From CAZAGD01 sp049699975 (lineage in GTDB: Bacteria; Desulfobacterota; SM23-61), in assembly GCA_049699975.1 (NCBI GenBank), contig JBNAWB010000049.1, positions 1-19,506 of the forward strand: a stretch of DNA of 19,506 nt, in the 5' to 3' direction. Within the stretch, counting starts at the first letter, position 1. The number at the start of each line of letters is the position of its first letter. Positions 6,779 through 16,394 of this stretch are shown in pieces. Below the pieces are notes generated by a model, which did no database searches, was not told the origin of the DNA, and saw only the letters and a program-made list of their open reading frames with translations. Position numbers and translations under genes: made by a program.

Positions 6779-9208
6779 TTATAGCATATTAATCGGGTCG
6801 ACATCAACTATTAATCTCACCCCAGGAATGGCTATCTTTTCTTGCTGCTGCAAAACCTCTTGGCTGAAATCATGAAGCCTGGACCAATTTTGACCTTTGA
6901 GCAAAATATGGTAACGATGTTTACCGCGCAAGTAAGACAAGGGAGCAGGGGCTGGGCCTAAGACTTCTATCTGCTCGGCATACCTTGGGTTAACTTTTTT
7001 AATGCCTAATATTAAGGCGTGCAAGTTCTGGGCAAATTTTTGAACTTTTTCCAAAGAGTTTCCTTCCCAGCGGAGGTGGATAAGGCGTTTAAAAGGAGGA
7101 TAACCCATTTCTTTCCTGAACGAAATTTCTTGTTTATAGAAACCGATAAAGTCATGATTTTTGGCCAAAGTAAGACTATAATGGTCCGGATTGTAAGTTT
7201 GGATAATCACTTGGCCAGGCAAATCTCCGCGGCCAGCGCGGCCGGCTACTTGGGTTAATAATTGAAAGGTTCGTTCACTGGCCCGGAAGTCAGGAACGTT
7301 CAAGGATAAATCAGCGGCCAAGACTCCGACTAGGGTTACTTTAGGTAGATCATGCCCTTTAGTAATCATTTGGGTGCCCACCAGTAAATTTATCTCTCCC
7401 CGGCGGACTTGATTTATTATCTGGAAAGATTTTTTGCGACCGGCCGTGTCCCGATCCAGTCGGCCAACTAAGGCGCTGGGAAATTCTTTCTTTATTTCTT
7501 CTTCCAGGCGCTGGGTTCCGGTTCCCAAAAGAAGAAGACGCGCCGAAGAACAACGCGGGCAAGCAGAAGGTGCGGTTAGGGAATAGTCACAATAATGGCA
7601 GCGGAATGATTTTTCAGATAAATGATAGATTAAAGAGACGCTACAATTTGGGCATTTAAAGCTATAGCCACAATCAGGACATAAAGCAAAGGTAGCAAAT
7701 CCCCGGCGGTTTAAAAAGAGGAGGGCTTGCTCTTTCTTCATCATCGTTTGCTGCAGATTTTCCACCAAAGTCGAAGAAATAATGCCTTTCCTTTGATCTT
7801 TATTCTTATCCTGCCGCATATCTACAATCTGAATTTCCGGAAGAGGACGACCATCTATCCGCTCGGGCAAGGAAAGGTAGCTAAATTTTTTCTGCAGCAC
7901 ATTATAATAAGATTCTAAAGAAGGAGTGGCCGAACCTAACACGACTACAGCATTTTCCATTTTCCCCCGAACTAAAGCTAAATCACGGGCATGGTAAAAA
8001 ACTTTTTCTTCTTGTTTATAGGAAGCATCATGTTCCTCATCTACAATGATTAACCCTATATTATCCAAAGGAGCAAAAATGGCCGAGCGCGCGCCGATGA
8101 CTAATTTGGCCATACCTCTTTTTATTCTGCGCCATTCATCAAAGCGCTCCCCGGGAGTGAGTCCGCTGTGTAAAATCGCTAAAGAATATGGGCAGCGGTC
8201 TTTAAAATAAGCCAAGACTTGGGAAGTTAGACTAATCTCGGGAACCAGCAGAAGCGCTGACCGTCCTTGAGCAATTGTTTCCGCAATGGCCTGTAAATAA
8301 ACTTCTGTCTTGCCGCTTCCCGTCACGCCGTGCAAGAGAAAGGGGCGAAATTTTTTGCTCGCTAGAGCTTGAGAAATTTCCGCAATCGCTTTTTCTTGAG
8401 CCGAGGTTAAATGGAAAGAAGTGGGCTTCGGCCAGGCCAATCCTTCTCCCCAAGATATTTGGCGAAAAGTCTCTTTGAAATATATTTCTATAAGCTTATG
8501 CTCTTTAAATTTTTTGATCAAAAAGGAGGAATTGGCATACTTGGCTCGAAAATCTGGCAAAGCTACTTCACCAGCAGTGGCAATAAACTTTAAAGCCTCT
8601 GCTTGGAGGGGAGTTAAACGAATATTTTCGGGGTCGGCCAGACAACGCAAAAAGGCTATTTTTTTTTCTTTAACTCTTTGTTCTAAAAAAGGCTCCTTCT
8701 TTTCTATCCAACCCTCAGCCACCATTTTTTGCAGAGTTTTTTGATCAGCTTTTTTAACCTTTAATCCTGGGCCTTTTTCTTGGAGGATTAAAAGTATCTT
8801 TTTTTCGGCTTCGGGAAGAGAAGCGTCTTTAAGGGCTTCCTGGCCTTTGGCGGTTAGGTTATATGATTCTTTTACGCGCGGATGAATTCCCGGCGGGAGA
8901 GCGCATTTTATTACTTCTCCAATCGGCTGGAAATAATAATGGGCGGTCCAGAGAATAAATTGCAAGAGTTTTTCAGAAATGGCCGTATCGTCATCAAAAA
9001 CCTTGCGCAAAGGAAAGATTTCTATATCTTTAGGAAGAAGAGCAGGGAAATTAATTATATAACCCGCCACCGAGCGTTTCCCTAACGGAACCAGTACTCT
9101 TCTCCCGGGGCTGGCTATTTCTCGCCAATGGTCCGGAATAGAGTAGATAAACGTTTTGGAGATGGGCAAGAGTAAGGCTACTTCTACGTATTTTTCTAAA
9201 TTGGACAT
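6779..9208 (-). CDS. priA: Primosomal protein N' (PriA replication-restart helicase)
   Basis: DEAH-type 3'-to-5' helicase that recognises stalled forks and reloads the replisome. The 809 residues show the full family layout: N-terminal DNA-binding region (about 1-105), winged-helix region, and helicase core with Walker A GVTGSGKT (294-301), Walker B DEEH (390-393) and GSATPS (425-430). The zinc-binding insert carries eight cysteines at 510, 513, 519, 522, 537, 540, 550 and 553. The late motif VAGRAGRGDLPG is also intact. It starts 38 nt downstream of the histidine-kinase stop, the largest gap among the downstream genes, so an internal promoter is possible although none is obvious. The order priA-def-fmt-rsmB-rpe is common in several phyla. 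Confidence 0.97.
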   Translation of the reverse strand: MSNLEKYVEVALLLPISKTFIYSIPDHWREIASPGRRVLVPLGKRSVAGYIINFPALLPKDIEIFPLRKVFDDDTAISEKLLQFILWTAHYYFQPIGEVIKCALPPGIHPRVKESYNLTAKGQEALKDASLPEAEKKILLILQEKGPGLKVKKADQKTLQKMVAEGWIEKKEPFLEQRVKEKKIAFLRCLADPENIRLTPLQAEALKFIATAGEVALPDFRAKYANSSFLIKKFKEHKLIEIYFKETFRQISWGEGLAWPKPTSFHLTSAQEKAIAEISQALASKKFRPFLLHGVTGSGKTEVYLQAIAETIAQGRSALLLVPEISLTSQVLAYFKDRCPYSLAILHSGLTPGERFDEWRRIKRGMAKLVIGARSAIFAPLDNIGLIIVDEEHDASYKQEEKVFYHARDLALVRGKMENAVVVLGSATPSLESYYNVLQKKFSYLSLPERIDGRPLPEIQIVDMRQDKNKDQRKGIISSTLVENLQQTMMKKEQALLFLNRRGFATFALCPDCGYSFKCPNCSVSLIYHLSEKSFRCHYCDYSLTAPSACPRCSSARLLLLGTGTQRLEEEIKKEFPSALVGRLDRDTAGRKKSFQIINQVRRGEINLLVGTQMITKGHDLPKVTLVGVLAADLSLNVPDFRASERTFQLLTQVAGRAGRGDLPGQVIIQTYNPDHYSLTLAKNHDFIGFYKQEISFRKEMGYPPFKRLIHLRWEGNSLEKVQKFAQNLHALILGIKKVNPRYAEQIEVLGPAPAPLSYLRGKHRYHILLKGQNWSRLHDFSQEVLQQQEKIAIPGVRLIVDVDPINML

Positions 9209-9246
9209 TCGTGCTCAGCCAACTCCAAAATATTATTAATCATTAT

Positions 9247-11613
9247 TTATTCCGGTAGGGGGAGTCGGACCAGAAAAGTAGCCCCTATTCCTGGTTGATT
9301 AATAACTTCAATTTTCCCTTTATGTTGGGTAATTATTTTATGGGCTATCGCTAAACCCAAGCCCGTGCCTTCCTGCTTAGTAGTAAAGAAGGGATTAAAT
9401 ATATTCTCTAAGATTTCTGCCGGAATTCCTCCGCCCGTATCTCTCACCTCCACCTCGACCATCTTTTCTTTTTTTTCTTCGCGCAAGCAAGTCTTCACCG
9501 CTATTTCTCCATCGTGGTCAATAGCCTGTAAGGAATTCACCAGCAAATTGAGAAATACTTGTTTTAATTGCGGAGGATCGCCCAAAACCAACGGCAGACC
9601 TGAACTAAATTCTCGACGCACAATTATATTCCTTTCGCTGATTTCACTCTCTAAAATGGAAAGGGTTTCTTCCAGAAGACGATTCACCTCGCAGGGTCGG
9701 AAAGGAAGAGTAATTTCCCGCGAATAAATTAAAGTAGAATTTAAAATATTTTCTAAGCGTTTTACTTCTTTAAGAATTATGCGCACATATTTCTTCTCTG
9801 GTGAATTTTCTTTAAAGTTGCGCTCTAATCTGCGGGCAAAGCCCCCGATAGAAACCAAAGGGTTTTTAATTTCATGGCTAATAGAAACTACTAATTCTCC
9901 CAAGGCCGCCAATTTTTCTGATTGAATGAGCCGGCTTTGGGTTTGTAAAAGTTGAGTATTCATTTCCTGCAAATTAGAGTACAGACGAGAATTCTCGATG
10001 GCCATGGCTGCTTGATTGGCCAGTAAAGTTAATACTCCCAAGTCACTCTTCGTTATGGGTCGGCTAGTGAAGAGGTTATCTACGGCGATTAAGCCAATGG
10101 CTCTGTCCTTGACGATTAAGGGAACTGTAGCAAAATCCCGACTACCAAAAAGTTTAAGAATATCTTTATTGACTTCCGGGTCAGACCAGGCATCTTCAAT
10201 ATGAAAAGGTCGTTTCTCTTTTAACGTCCTGATGAGGATAGAACTATTTTGATGGAGGGGGATGCGGACTTGCCGAATCATTGCTTCAAAAGGTAAGTTT
10301 CCCGCTTCCCCAGAGATTTCTTCTCTGGTAATTAAGTAAGCGAGGTCTCTCAATTTTGAGCGCCATTCTTCTGTCTCTTGGGCGCTGCGGGCGCCTATGC
10401 CCATTGTTCCTTCTAAGATTCCTTCGTTTTCGTTGGCCAAAAAAAGAGCAGCCCGATCAAACCCCAAAGGATTAGCAAAAGTAACGGATAACAAAATCGT
10501 GCGCAATATTTGATCTAACTTAATTGTGGCATGCAAAGATCTAGAAACTTCATAGAGTAACGATAATTCGTTTATACTTCTTTCGCGATCTTTGGCCAAG
10601 AGTTCAACCCGTTGGAGGATGATGGCATTTTCAATAGCGATAGCCATCTGGGCGGCCATGGTCGTAAGTAAACCCATATCTTCTTCGTCAAATACTTTGG
10701 CCGGTTTTTCTCCCTCCCGCTTACTAAAAAGGGCGAGGGTGCCTACGACTTTGCTTTTATAAATTAGGGGGACGCAAAGAACGGAGGCCACCAAACGAGA
10801 AAAGTTTTCAAAGCTCAAAGAGGAAAGTTGCACATCGGGAATTAAAATTGGTTCTCTGGTGAAGGCCACTAGTCCGGCGACATCTTCGCCTAAGGGGACG
10901 GGCTTCAACATTTCTTTTTCGGCTTCTTCTAATCCATAAGCGGACACTGCTTTCAGAATTCTTCCTTCTTCATCGAGCAGGCGGAGAATAGCGCCATCGG
11001 CTTGTAAAATTTTGGTGCTACTTAAAGCAATTCTATTTAACAATTCGCCAAGTTCTAAGGTAGAAGTTATGGCCTGGCTAATAGCTTGTAAAGTATTCAA
11101 TTCGGCAATTCTTCTTTTGGCCTGCCGAAAGATTTGCGATCCCCGTAAAGTTCCCGCCAGTTGGCGGCTGATGGCGGAGAGAAGAAACTTTTCTTCGGCG
11201 GAAATCTCCCGGGGAGTTTCTCCTAATAGGCTCAAGACTCCATAAAAAGATATTTCATCAGTGATCGGATAAAAGACCAGGGTTGGGAACTTGGCAAATT
11301 CTGGAGGAAGAGGAGGATCCCCTAAAGAAAGCTGGGCGGAATCCAGAATGTAAATGGGTTCGCGGCGGTGAGCGCAATAACCTAACGGCCCTGCCGAGAG
11401 CGGATAAGCAGCTGCCGAAGGGAAAATGGTGGCGGAGGGACCGCAACATTTAAGGGACAAATGACTGCGCCGAGCATCCCAAAGAAAAAGAGCGCAGGCC
11501 GTAAAAGAAAAAGTTCTAGCTAAAGTATTCGTTAATTGATTTAAACGTTGATCAAAGTCAACAGAGGCGTTAGAAATTTCGATGACTTTGGCTAATATTT
11601 CGGCGGCGTTCAT
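9247..11613 (-). CDS. Soluble sensor histidine kinase with three GAF domains
   Basis: Two-component sensor kinase of 788 residues. Three GAF-like sensory modules are readable at about residues 20-155, 185-335 and 365-545, the last two entered through similar short helices (ELNTLQAISQAI and ELSLLYEVSRSL). A dimerisation/phosphoacceptor domain follows with SISHEIKNPL, making His580 the phosphorylated residue. The ATPase domain shows the N box (NLLVNSLQAID), G1 box (DTGGGIP), F box (FNPFFTTK) and G2 box (TGLGLAIAHKI). There is no signal peptide or membrane helix, so it should be cytoplasmic and sense a small molecule, redox state or another protein. The start lies 3 nt after the glgA stop with no good ribosome site, suggesting coupling. 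No response regulator is encoded in the window, so partner and signal are unknown. Confidence 0.92.
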   Translation of the reverse strand: MNAAEILAKVIEISNASVDFDQRLNQLTNTLARTFSFTACALFLWDARRSHLSLKCCGPSATIFPSAAAYPLSAGPLGYCAHRREPIYILDSAQLSLGDPPLPPEFAKFPTLVFYPITDEISFYGVLSLLGETPREISAEEKFLLSAISRQLAGTLRGSQIFRQAKRRIAELNTLQAISQAITSTLELGELLNRIALSSTKILQADGAILRLLDEEGRILKAVSAYGLEEAEKEMLKPVPLGEDVAGLVAFTREPILIPDVQLSSLSFENFSRLVASVLCVPLIYKSKVVGTLALFSKREGEKPAKVFDEEDMGLLTTMAAQMAIAIENAIILQRVELLAKDRERSINELSLLYEVSRSLHATIKLDQILRTILLSVTFANPLGFDRAALFLANENEGILEGTMGIGARSAQETEEWRSKLRDLAYLITREEISGEAGNLPFEAMIRQVRIPLHQNSSILIRTLKEKRPFHIEDAWSDPEVNKDILKLFGSRDFATVPLIVKDRAIGLIAVDNLFTSRPITKSDLGVLTLLANQAAMAIENSRLYSNLQEMNTQLLQTQSRLIQSEKLAALGELVVSISHEIKNPLVSIGGFARRLERNFKENSPEKKYVRIILKEVKRLENILNSTLIYSREITLPFRPCEVNRLLEETLSILESEISERNIIVRREFSSGLPLVLGDPPQLKQVFLNLLVNSLQAIDHDGEIAVKTCLREEKKEKMVEVEVRDTGGGIPAEILENIFNPFFTTKQEGTGLGLAIAHKIITQHKGKIEVINQPGIGATFLVRLPLPE

Positions 11614-11616
11614 ATT

Positions 11617-13077
11617 TTACGATATTTTTTTCTTGGCCATAGTTTTTTCATAAACGGTTAAATATTCTTGAGCGGAACGATCCCACGAAAAATCTTCGGC
11701 CATTCCGCGGCGCATTAATTTTTGCCACAAATCTTTATTTTGGAAAACTTGTAAAGCCTTTTTTACAGTCTCTAATAACGCTTTCGAGGAATATTCATGA
11801 AATTTAAACCCATTGCCGGCGCCGTTTTCGGGGTTAAAGTCTACGATGGTATCATCTAATCCGCCCGTAGCCCGGACAATAGGGACCGTACCATAGCGGA
11901 GAGAATAAATTTGGTTCAGACCACATGGTTCAAAGCGGGAAGGCATGACCAAAATATCGGCCCCTGCTTCAATTTTATGAGCCAGGGCATTATCAAAGCT
12001 TATTTTCACCCCTATATGCTGAGGATATTTGGCCTGCAGATCTTGAAAGAGAAGGTGATATTTTTCATCGCCTGTGCCTAAAATAACGAATTGCAGATTC
12101 ATTTTGACCATTTCCTCCATGGTAGCCGCCAAGAGGTCACAGCCTTTCTGCTCGGTCAAGCGCGAAATGGTGGCTAAAAGGGGAATTTCTTCCGAGACAG
12201 GCAATCCAAATTCTCTTTGTAAATCAATTTTGCAGATTTTTTTGCCGGAAAGGTCGGAAGAACTATACTTCTGCTTGATATAGGAATCTATTTCTGGAGA
12301 CCATTCGCTGTAATCAACGCCGTTAAGAATGCCATAAAGATCGGCCTGCCGATCGCGTAAGACTCCATCCAGGCCGCAGCCGAATTCAGGAGTTTGAATC
12401 TCTTCTTTATACTTGCGGCTAACAGTTATTACGGCATCGGCAAAAACGATGCCTCCTTTTAAAAAGTTTATCTTCCCGTAAAACTCGAGGGCTTGGGGGG
12501 TAAAAAGTTCCCACCCTAAATTAGTCATGGGCATGTCATAATGCCAAAAAAGCCCCTGGTAAGCAATATTATGAATAGTAAAGGCCGTAACAGCTTTGTT
12601 TAACGCCGCCAGCCCTTTATAGATGGTTCTCCGGTACACAGGGGTCAAACCTGTTTGCCAATCATTGCATTGAATTACATCCGGCTTTATTTCTAAAACT
12701 AAAGCAGCTTCTAAAATAGCCCGCGAGAAAAAGATAAACCGTTCGGCATTATCTTCATAATCGCCGCTGGGGGTAGTATATAGATAATCGCGATCATAAT
12801 ATTTATCTTGTTGGACGAATAATACCTGACAATTGGGCGCCAATTCCGTAGTCCAGATTTCTCCCACCTCTGTTTTTCCTCCCAGAAGAACTTTAACTAT
12901 CTGGCCAGTTTTCTTTAAGGAAAATTTCTTTTCCTCCACTTGCCGATATTTAGGCAATATTAAGAAGACTTCGGCCCCTAATTTGGCCAAAGCCCGCGGG
13001 AGAGCTCCAGAAACGTCACCTAGACCACCCGTCTTAACAAAGGGTACTGCTTCGGGAGAAGCAAAGAGAATACGCAT
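11617..13077 (-). CDS. glgA: Glycogen/starch synthase, GT5 family
   Basis: Elongates alpha-1,4-glucan chains from a nucleotide-glucose donor (ADP-glucose in most bacteria). At 486 residues it has normal length. The N-terminal KTGGLGDVSGALP (15-27) is the GT5 donor-binding signature. The C-terminal half contains ISRLTEQKG (304-312) and the conserved EPCGLNQIYSLRYGTVP (383-399), with Glu383 as the retaining-enzyme glutamate, followed by RATGGLDDT. A GAGGAG ribosome site about 7 nt before the ATG overlaps the galT stop region. It lies 10 nt after galT and 3 nt before the kinase. No glgC (ADP-glucose pyrophosphorylase) or branching enzyme is in the window, so donor specificity is inferred from the family. 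Confidence 0.96.
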   Translation of the reverse strand: MRILFASPEAVPFVKTGGLGDVSGALPRALAKLGAEVFLILPKYRQVEEKKFSLKKTGQIVKVLLGGKTEVGEIWTTELAPNCQVLFVQQDKYYDRDYLYTTPSGDYEDNAERFIFFSRAILEAALVLEIKPDVIQCNDWQTGLTPVYRRTIYKGLAALNKAVTAFTIHNIAYQGLFWHYDMPMTNLGWELFTPQALEFYGKINFLKGGIVFADAVITVSRKYKEEIQTPEFGCGLDGVLRDRQADLYGILNGVDYSEWSPEIDSYIKQKYSSSDLSGKKICKIDLQREFGLPVSEEIPLLATISRLTEQKGCDLLAATMEEMVKMNLQFVILGTGDEKYHLLFQDLQAKYPQHIGVKISFDNALAHKIEAGADILVMPSRFEPCGLNQIYSLRYGTVPIVRATGGLDDTIVDFNPENGAGNGFKFHEYSSKALLETVKKALQVFQNKDLWQKLMRRGMAEDFSWDRSAQEYLTVYEKTMAKKKIS

Positions 13078-13087
13078 TTTTTTCTCC

Positions 13088-14086
13088 TCAGACTATAAGT
13101 TCACGCAGAAATTTTGCCGCTTCCTCAGGGGGAGTAGGGTTAATAAAAAATCCTGAGCCCCATTCAAACCCGGCAAATTTTGTTAATTTAGGGATAATCT
13201 CCAAATGCCAATGATAATATTCTAAAGTTCTCTCGTTGAAAGGTGCCGTGTGCAAAGTAAAGTTGTAAGGAGGATAATTTAAAGCTTTTTCTAAGCGCCG
13301 CAAAGTTTCGGCAAAGATCAAGGCCAAAGATTGAATTTCATGGATCTGACTATCAACAAAAGAAGAGTTGTGCCTTTTGGGAAGAATCCAAGACTCGAAA
13401 GGAGAAAAAGAAGCGAAAGGGGCGATAACCAAAAAGTCGTTGTTTTCCAAAATTATTCTTTCACCCTGCTGGACTTCTTGGCGCACAATATCGCAGAATA
13501 TGCACCTTTCTTTATAACGATAATATTCCCGTGCCCCAGCCATTTCTTCGGCAACCAAATGGGGTACGATGGGCAAGGCAATTAGTTGGGAATGGGAATG
13601 TTCCAGAGTAGCCCCAGCTTCTTCCCCATGGTTCTTAAAGATCATGGCATAGCGCAACCTGATATCTTTGCGCAGATCAAGCATTCTTTCCCTATAAGCC
13701 CAAAGCACATCTTCAAAGCGTTTCGGCGGCAAGGAAGTAAGGGTTTCTTCGTGATGGGGAGTTTCGATGATTACTTCGTGAGCCCCGATGCCACTCATTT
13801 TATCGTATACCCCAATTCCTTCCCGATTTAATTCTCCCTCCACCCGGAGAGCAGGAAACTTATTGGGGACGACGCGCAATTGCCAACCTGGCCCATTGCG
13901 GGGCGACCCGTAGGGTCGGAAAGCTAAAATTTCAGGGGGTGTCTTGTCTTCATTGCCGGGGCAAAAAGGGCAAAACCCTCCTTTTGGTTTATTTTTATGG
14001 TTATTAAAATCAGAAGGCCTCCGCCCCCGTTCGGTGGAGATGATCACCCACCGGCCGGTAACGGGGTCCTTGCGCAATTCAGACAT
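13088..14086 (-). CDS. galT: Galactose-1-phosphate uridylyltransferase (GalT, HIT superfamily)
   Basis: Leloir-pathway enzyme that exchanges UMP between UDP-glucose and galactose 1-phosphate through a uridylyl-histidine intermediate. The 332 residues contain GFCPFCPGNEDKTPPE (38-52) with Cys39 and Cys42, a second CxxC (Cys196/Cys199), and NHGEEAGATLEHSHSQLIA (152-170). In the latter His163, catalytic His165 and Gln167 form the H-x-H-x-Q active site. The C-terminal HWHLEIIPKLTKFAGFEWGSGFFIN matches the second family half. A strong AGGAGG site lies 5 nt before the ATG. It sits between the GH57 and glgA genes, which suggests a role in hexose-phosphate and UDP-sugar handling around glucan metabolism. 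Some close relatives act on other hexose phosphates or on ADP-sugars, so exact substrates need assay. Confidence 0.9.
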   Translation of the reverse strand: MSELRKDPVTGRWVIISTERGRRPSDFNNHKNKPKGGFCPFCPGNEDKTPPEILAFRPYGSPRNGPGWQLRVVPNKFPALRVEGELNREGIGVYDKMSGIGAHEVIIETPHHEETLTSLPPKRFEDVLWAYRERMLDLRKDIRLRYAMIFKNHGEEAGATLEHSHSQLIALPIVPHLVAEEMAGAREYYRYKERCIFCDIVRQEVQQGERIILENNDFLVIAPFASFSPFESWILPKRHNSSFVDSQIHEIQSLALIFAETLRRLEKALNYPPYNFTLHTAPFNERTLEYYHWHLEIIPKLTKFAGFEWGSGFFINPTPPEEAAKFLRELIV

Positions 14087-14188
14087 TCCTTCCTCCTATA
14101 TATACTCGCGGTATAGTGCTATTTTATTTCGCCCATTAAACTTTTTGCCGCTCAAAGCTCAACGGCCTTATTTCCCTTTATTGTATTA

Positions 14189-16348
14189 TTAAACCTGCCA
14201 CATGGAAACTAAGAAATCTTGATCAGGAACAGTAAAAGATAAATAACCCTGTTGTGGATAGCGTTCCCAAATTAAGCCATCTTTTTGGATCTGCAGGCAG
14301 AAACTAACCTTTTCTTTAGCCTTAAAGCCCAATAAGGTGAGAGGCACGGCGAGCTCTATTATTTGCTGGGCGCCTATCTGGGTCGAAATCTGCTTTAACT
14401 CTTCACCTTTTTCATTTTTGACGACCAATTGATAGTAGGGCTTGATTTTTTCTTTAAAAACTAAGGGAAATTCAATCCGTCCTTCTCGAGGATGAAGAAA
14501 AATTATCTGGACAGTCATCTCTTCGCCTGCAGCTAATTCTGAATTAGCGGGGTCAATACGAAAGAAAAAATTATGCAAATCAAAACCATAATAGAAGCCC
14601 TTAATCAACATCTGCCCCTGAAACATTGCGGAGCTTAAAGGCTCAGCCGCGTAGTAACCTGCCTCGGCCCATTCATAAAAATGAGTAATACGCCCGTCCA
14701 AAGTAGGGTTAAGAAGGCCAATGGGCTCTAAGGGTGGTTTTACCTCTCGGGGCAGAAATATAGGGTTCCGCAGATATTCCGGAATCGGAGAATTAAGCAA
14801 AAGATGTACTTGCATTAAGTGGGCTCGGAAAAGGCGGTCAAATTCTTCCTTATGTTCGCTGCTGAATTCATCCCCATACCACCAAAACCAATCGCTACCT
14901 TCAGCTATGTATATCTCTTCCCAAGCAGATTGCCGGATTTCCTCATCAGTTATTTGGGGGTCATTATCGACCAAAAAATTCCGCGTGCGGCGCAAATTAT
15001 TCCAGGCTTGTTGGTCTTCAGCATGGCCAATCCAAATTTTAAAATTCTGGTTAATCCAAGACCCCGTATAGAGAACGGGTAGCCTTGTGGTTGGTGGATA
15101 GGCTTGCAAGAAATCTTTTAGCCGTACAGTTTCCAGAGTTGGATCTTGAGTAAGATATGTATACAAGCGTTTTAGAAATTCCTGGCCCCCATCAGGGTAA
15201 TATTCCCAAGCATTCTCACCATCAAGAGCAATGCCTACTAAATGATGGCCATTAGGAAGAGAACGGCGAATATTTTGCAAATGATGAACTAAATCCTGAG
15301 CCGCCATCTGGGGGTCATTTTTAGCATAAGTAAAACCAATTAAGTCCGCCAGATTACGATCTCGAAAAACCATATAAATTTCTGCTCCAGCGAATTCTAC
15401 CCGGTAAGGACGATAGAGAAGGTTTCGCGGATTATCTTTCGCCAAAGATTTAAAAAGAATTCCTTCATCAGAAGCCATCCATTGAATACCTGCCTTCTTC
15501 ACCAAGGGAATCATTTCGGGGCAGACAGATCCTTCCGCAGGCCATAGACCAACAGGAGGATGTCCGAAAATACGCTGATGATAAATTACTGCTTTATTTA
15601 TTTGGGCCGCAGCATCTTCCGGATGAGCAAAAGAGGCAGGCAGCGTAATTTCTGGCATCGCTCGCTGGGCAAATGACCAATCAATCAATAAGGGCAAAAT
15701 AGGGTGATAAAAAGGACTCGTAGTTATTTCTATCTGGCCTCTTTCCTCCAGATGGCGATAAAGAGGAATAATTTTTTTGATAATATCACTTTGCACCTTA
15801 AGCAGGCATAACTTATCATCTTCCGAAAACATTCTTCCCTTATGAAATAGTTCGCGGAGCTCTTCTTTTTCGGCGCGCGCGCGAAAGCCAAACCAAGTCA
15901 GGTTAAACCAAACCTGCAGATCCCGAAACTCTTGGGTGCTGAATTGGGGCCAAATTTCTTCTAAGCGATAGGGAGATATCTGCGTCCCTCTTTTTTGTAA
16001 AAGAGCCCAGTAGGCCGGATATGGTTTAACCATAGTCTCCCAATTGCCCATAAAGAAATTGGCTAAAATGAATTTCTTTTCCGCCGGAGTCAAGTCGGCA
16101 GCGGGCTTCCGACTATGCTCTAAAAAAATGTCTTTAGTTTGCTCTTGTCCGTATTCCTCAATTTGGCGCAAGAGAGAAGGAACAAGATTAAAAGTCTGGC
16201 GCAGGCGCGGATAATCATCTAACAGAGAAGGCATATCGTAATAACCTTTACAAGCATGAAGCCTTACCCAGGGCAAGGTATAATGGCCGCTTAGGGGATC
16301 GCGGTAATAAGGTTGATGCATGTGCCAAAGAAAGGCTACGGAGAGCAT
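14189..16348 (-). CDS. Glycoside hydrolase family 57 protein (alpha-glucan acting)
   Basis: GH57 enzyme of 719 residues, a family of retaining alpha-amylases, 4-alpha-glucanotransferases, amylopullulanases and branching enzymes. The conserved regions are readable in order: LWHMHQPYY with His9 and His11 (region 1), TTSPFYHPILPLL (region 2), GLWPAEGS with predicted nucleophile Glu272 (region 3) and GIALDGENAWEYYPDGG with predicted acid/base Asp376 (region 4). The last 200 residues look like an all-beta C-terminal region. There is no signal peptide, so the enzyme should be cytoplasmic and act on internal glucan. AAGGA lies 8 nt before the ATG. It is the first gene of the ten-gene operon, ahead of galT and glgA, fitting glycogen turnover. 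Hydrolase versus transferase activity cannot be decided from sequence alone. Confidence 0.92.
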   Translation of the reverse strand: MLSVAFLWHMHQPYYRDPLSGHYTLPWVRLHACKGYYDMPSLLDDYPRLRQTFNLVPSLLRQIEEYGQEQTKDIFLEHSRKPAADLTPAEKKFILANFFMGNWETMVKPYPAYWALLQKRGTQISPYRLEEIWPQFSTQEFRDLQVWFNLTWFGFRARAEKEELRELFHKGRMFSEDDKLCLLKVQSDIIKKIIPLYRHLEERGQIEITTSPFYHPILPLLIDWSFAQRAMPEITLPASFAHPEDAAAQINKAVIYHQRIFGHPPVGLWPAEGSVCPEMIPLVKKAGIQWMASDEGILFKSLAKDNPRNLLYRPYRVEFAGAEIYMVFRDRNLADLIGFTYAKNDPQMAAQDLVHHLQNIRRSLPNGHHLVGIALDGENAWEYYPDGGQEFLKRLYTYLTQDPTLETVRLKDFLQAYPPTTRLPVLYTGSWINQNFKIWIGHAEDQQAWNNLRRTRNFLVDNDPQITDEEIRQSAWEEIYIAEGSDWFWWYGDEFSSEHKEEFDRLFRAHLMQVHLLLNSPIPEYLRNPIFLPREVKPPLEPIGLLNPTLDGRITHFYEWAEAGYYAAEPLSSAMFQGQMLIKGFYYGFDLHNFFFRIDPANSELAAGEEMTVQIIFLHPREGRIEFPLVFKEKIKPYYQLVVKNEKGEELKQISTQIGAQQIIELAVPLTLLGFKAKEKVSFCLQIQKDGLIWERYPQQGYLSFTVPDQDFLVSMWQV

Positions 16349-16380
16349 TAACTTTTTCCTTAGTAAATGGGCAGATACAT

Positions 16381-16394
16381 ATTCTTTAAAGAAT
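16381..16394. promoter_or_regulatory. 14-bp perfect palindrome at the predicted operon start site
   Basis: ATTCTTTAAAGAAT is a perfect inverted repeat that touches the -10 box and covers the predicted start point of the GH57 promoter. That is a classic position for a repressor operator. It is AT-rich, so chance occurrence is possible, and the regulator is unknown. Confidence 0.35.

Noticed and set aside
6772..6807. N-terminal extension of peptide deformylase to 6807
   Set aside because: The extra residues overlap priA coding sequence and precede the conserved deformylase N-terminus.
11258..11449. Other open frames inside the large genes, such as this one and those at 8421-8744 and 12833-13156
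   Set aside because: They lie wholly or mostly within well-supported genes in other frames, show no family motifs and have no ribosome sites.
14087..14188. Terminator or separate promoter in the 102-bp GH57-galT gap
   Set aside because: Only a four- to five-pair GCCG/CGGC stem without a T-run was found, and no -35/-10 pair with acceptable spacing. The gap has a strong galT ribosome site and nothing else clear.
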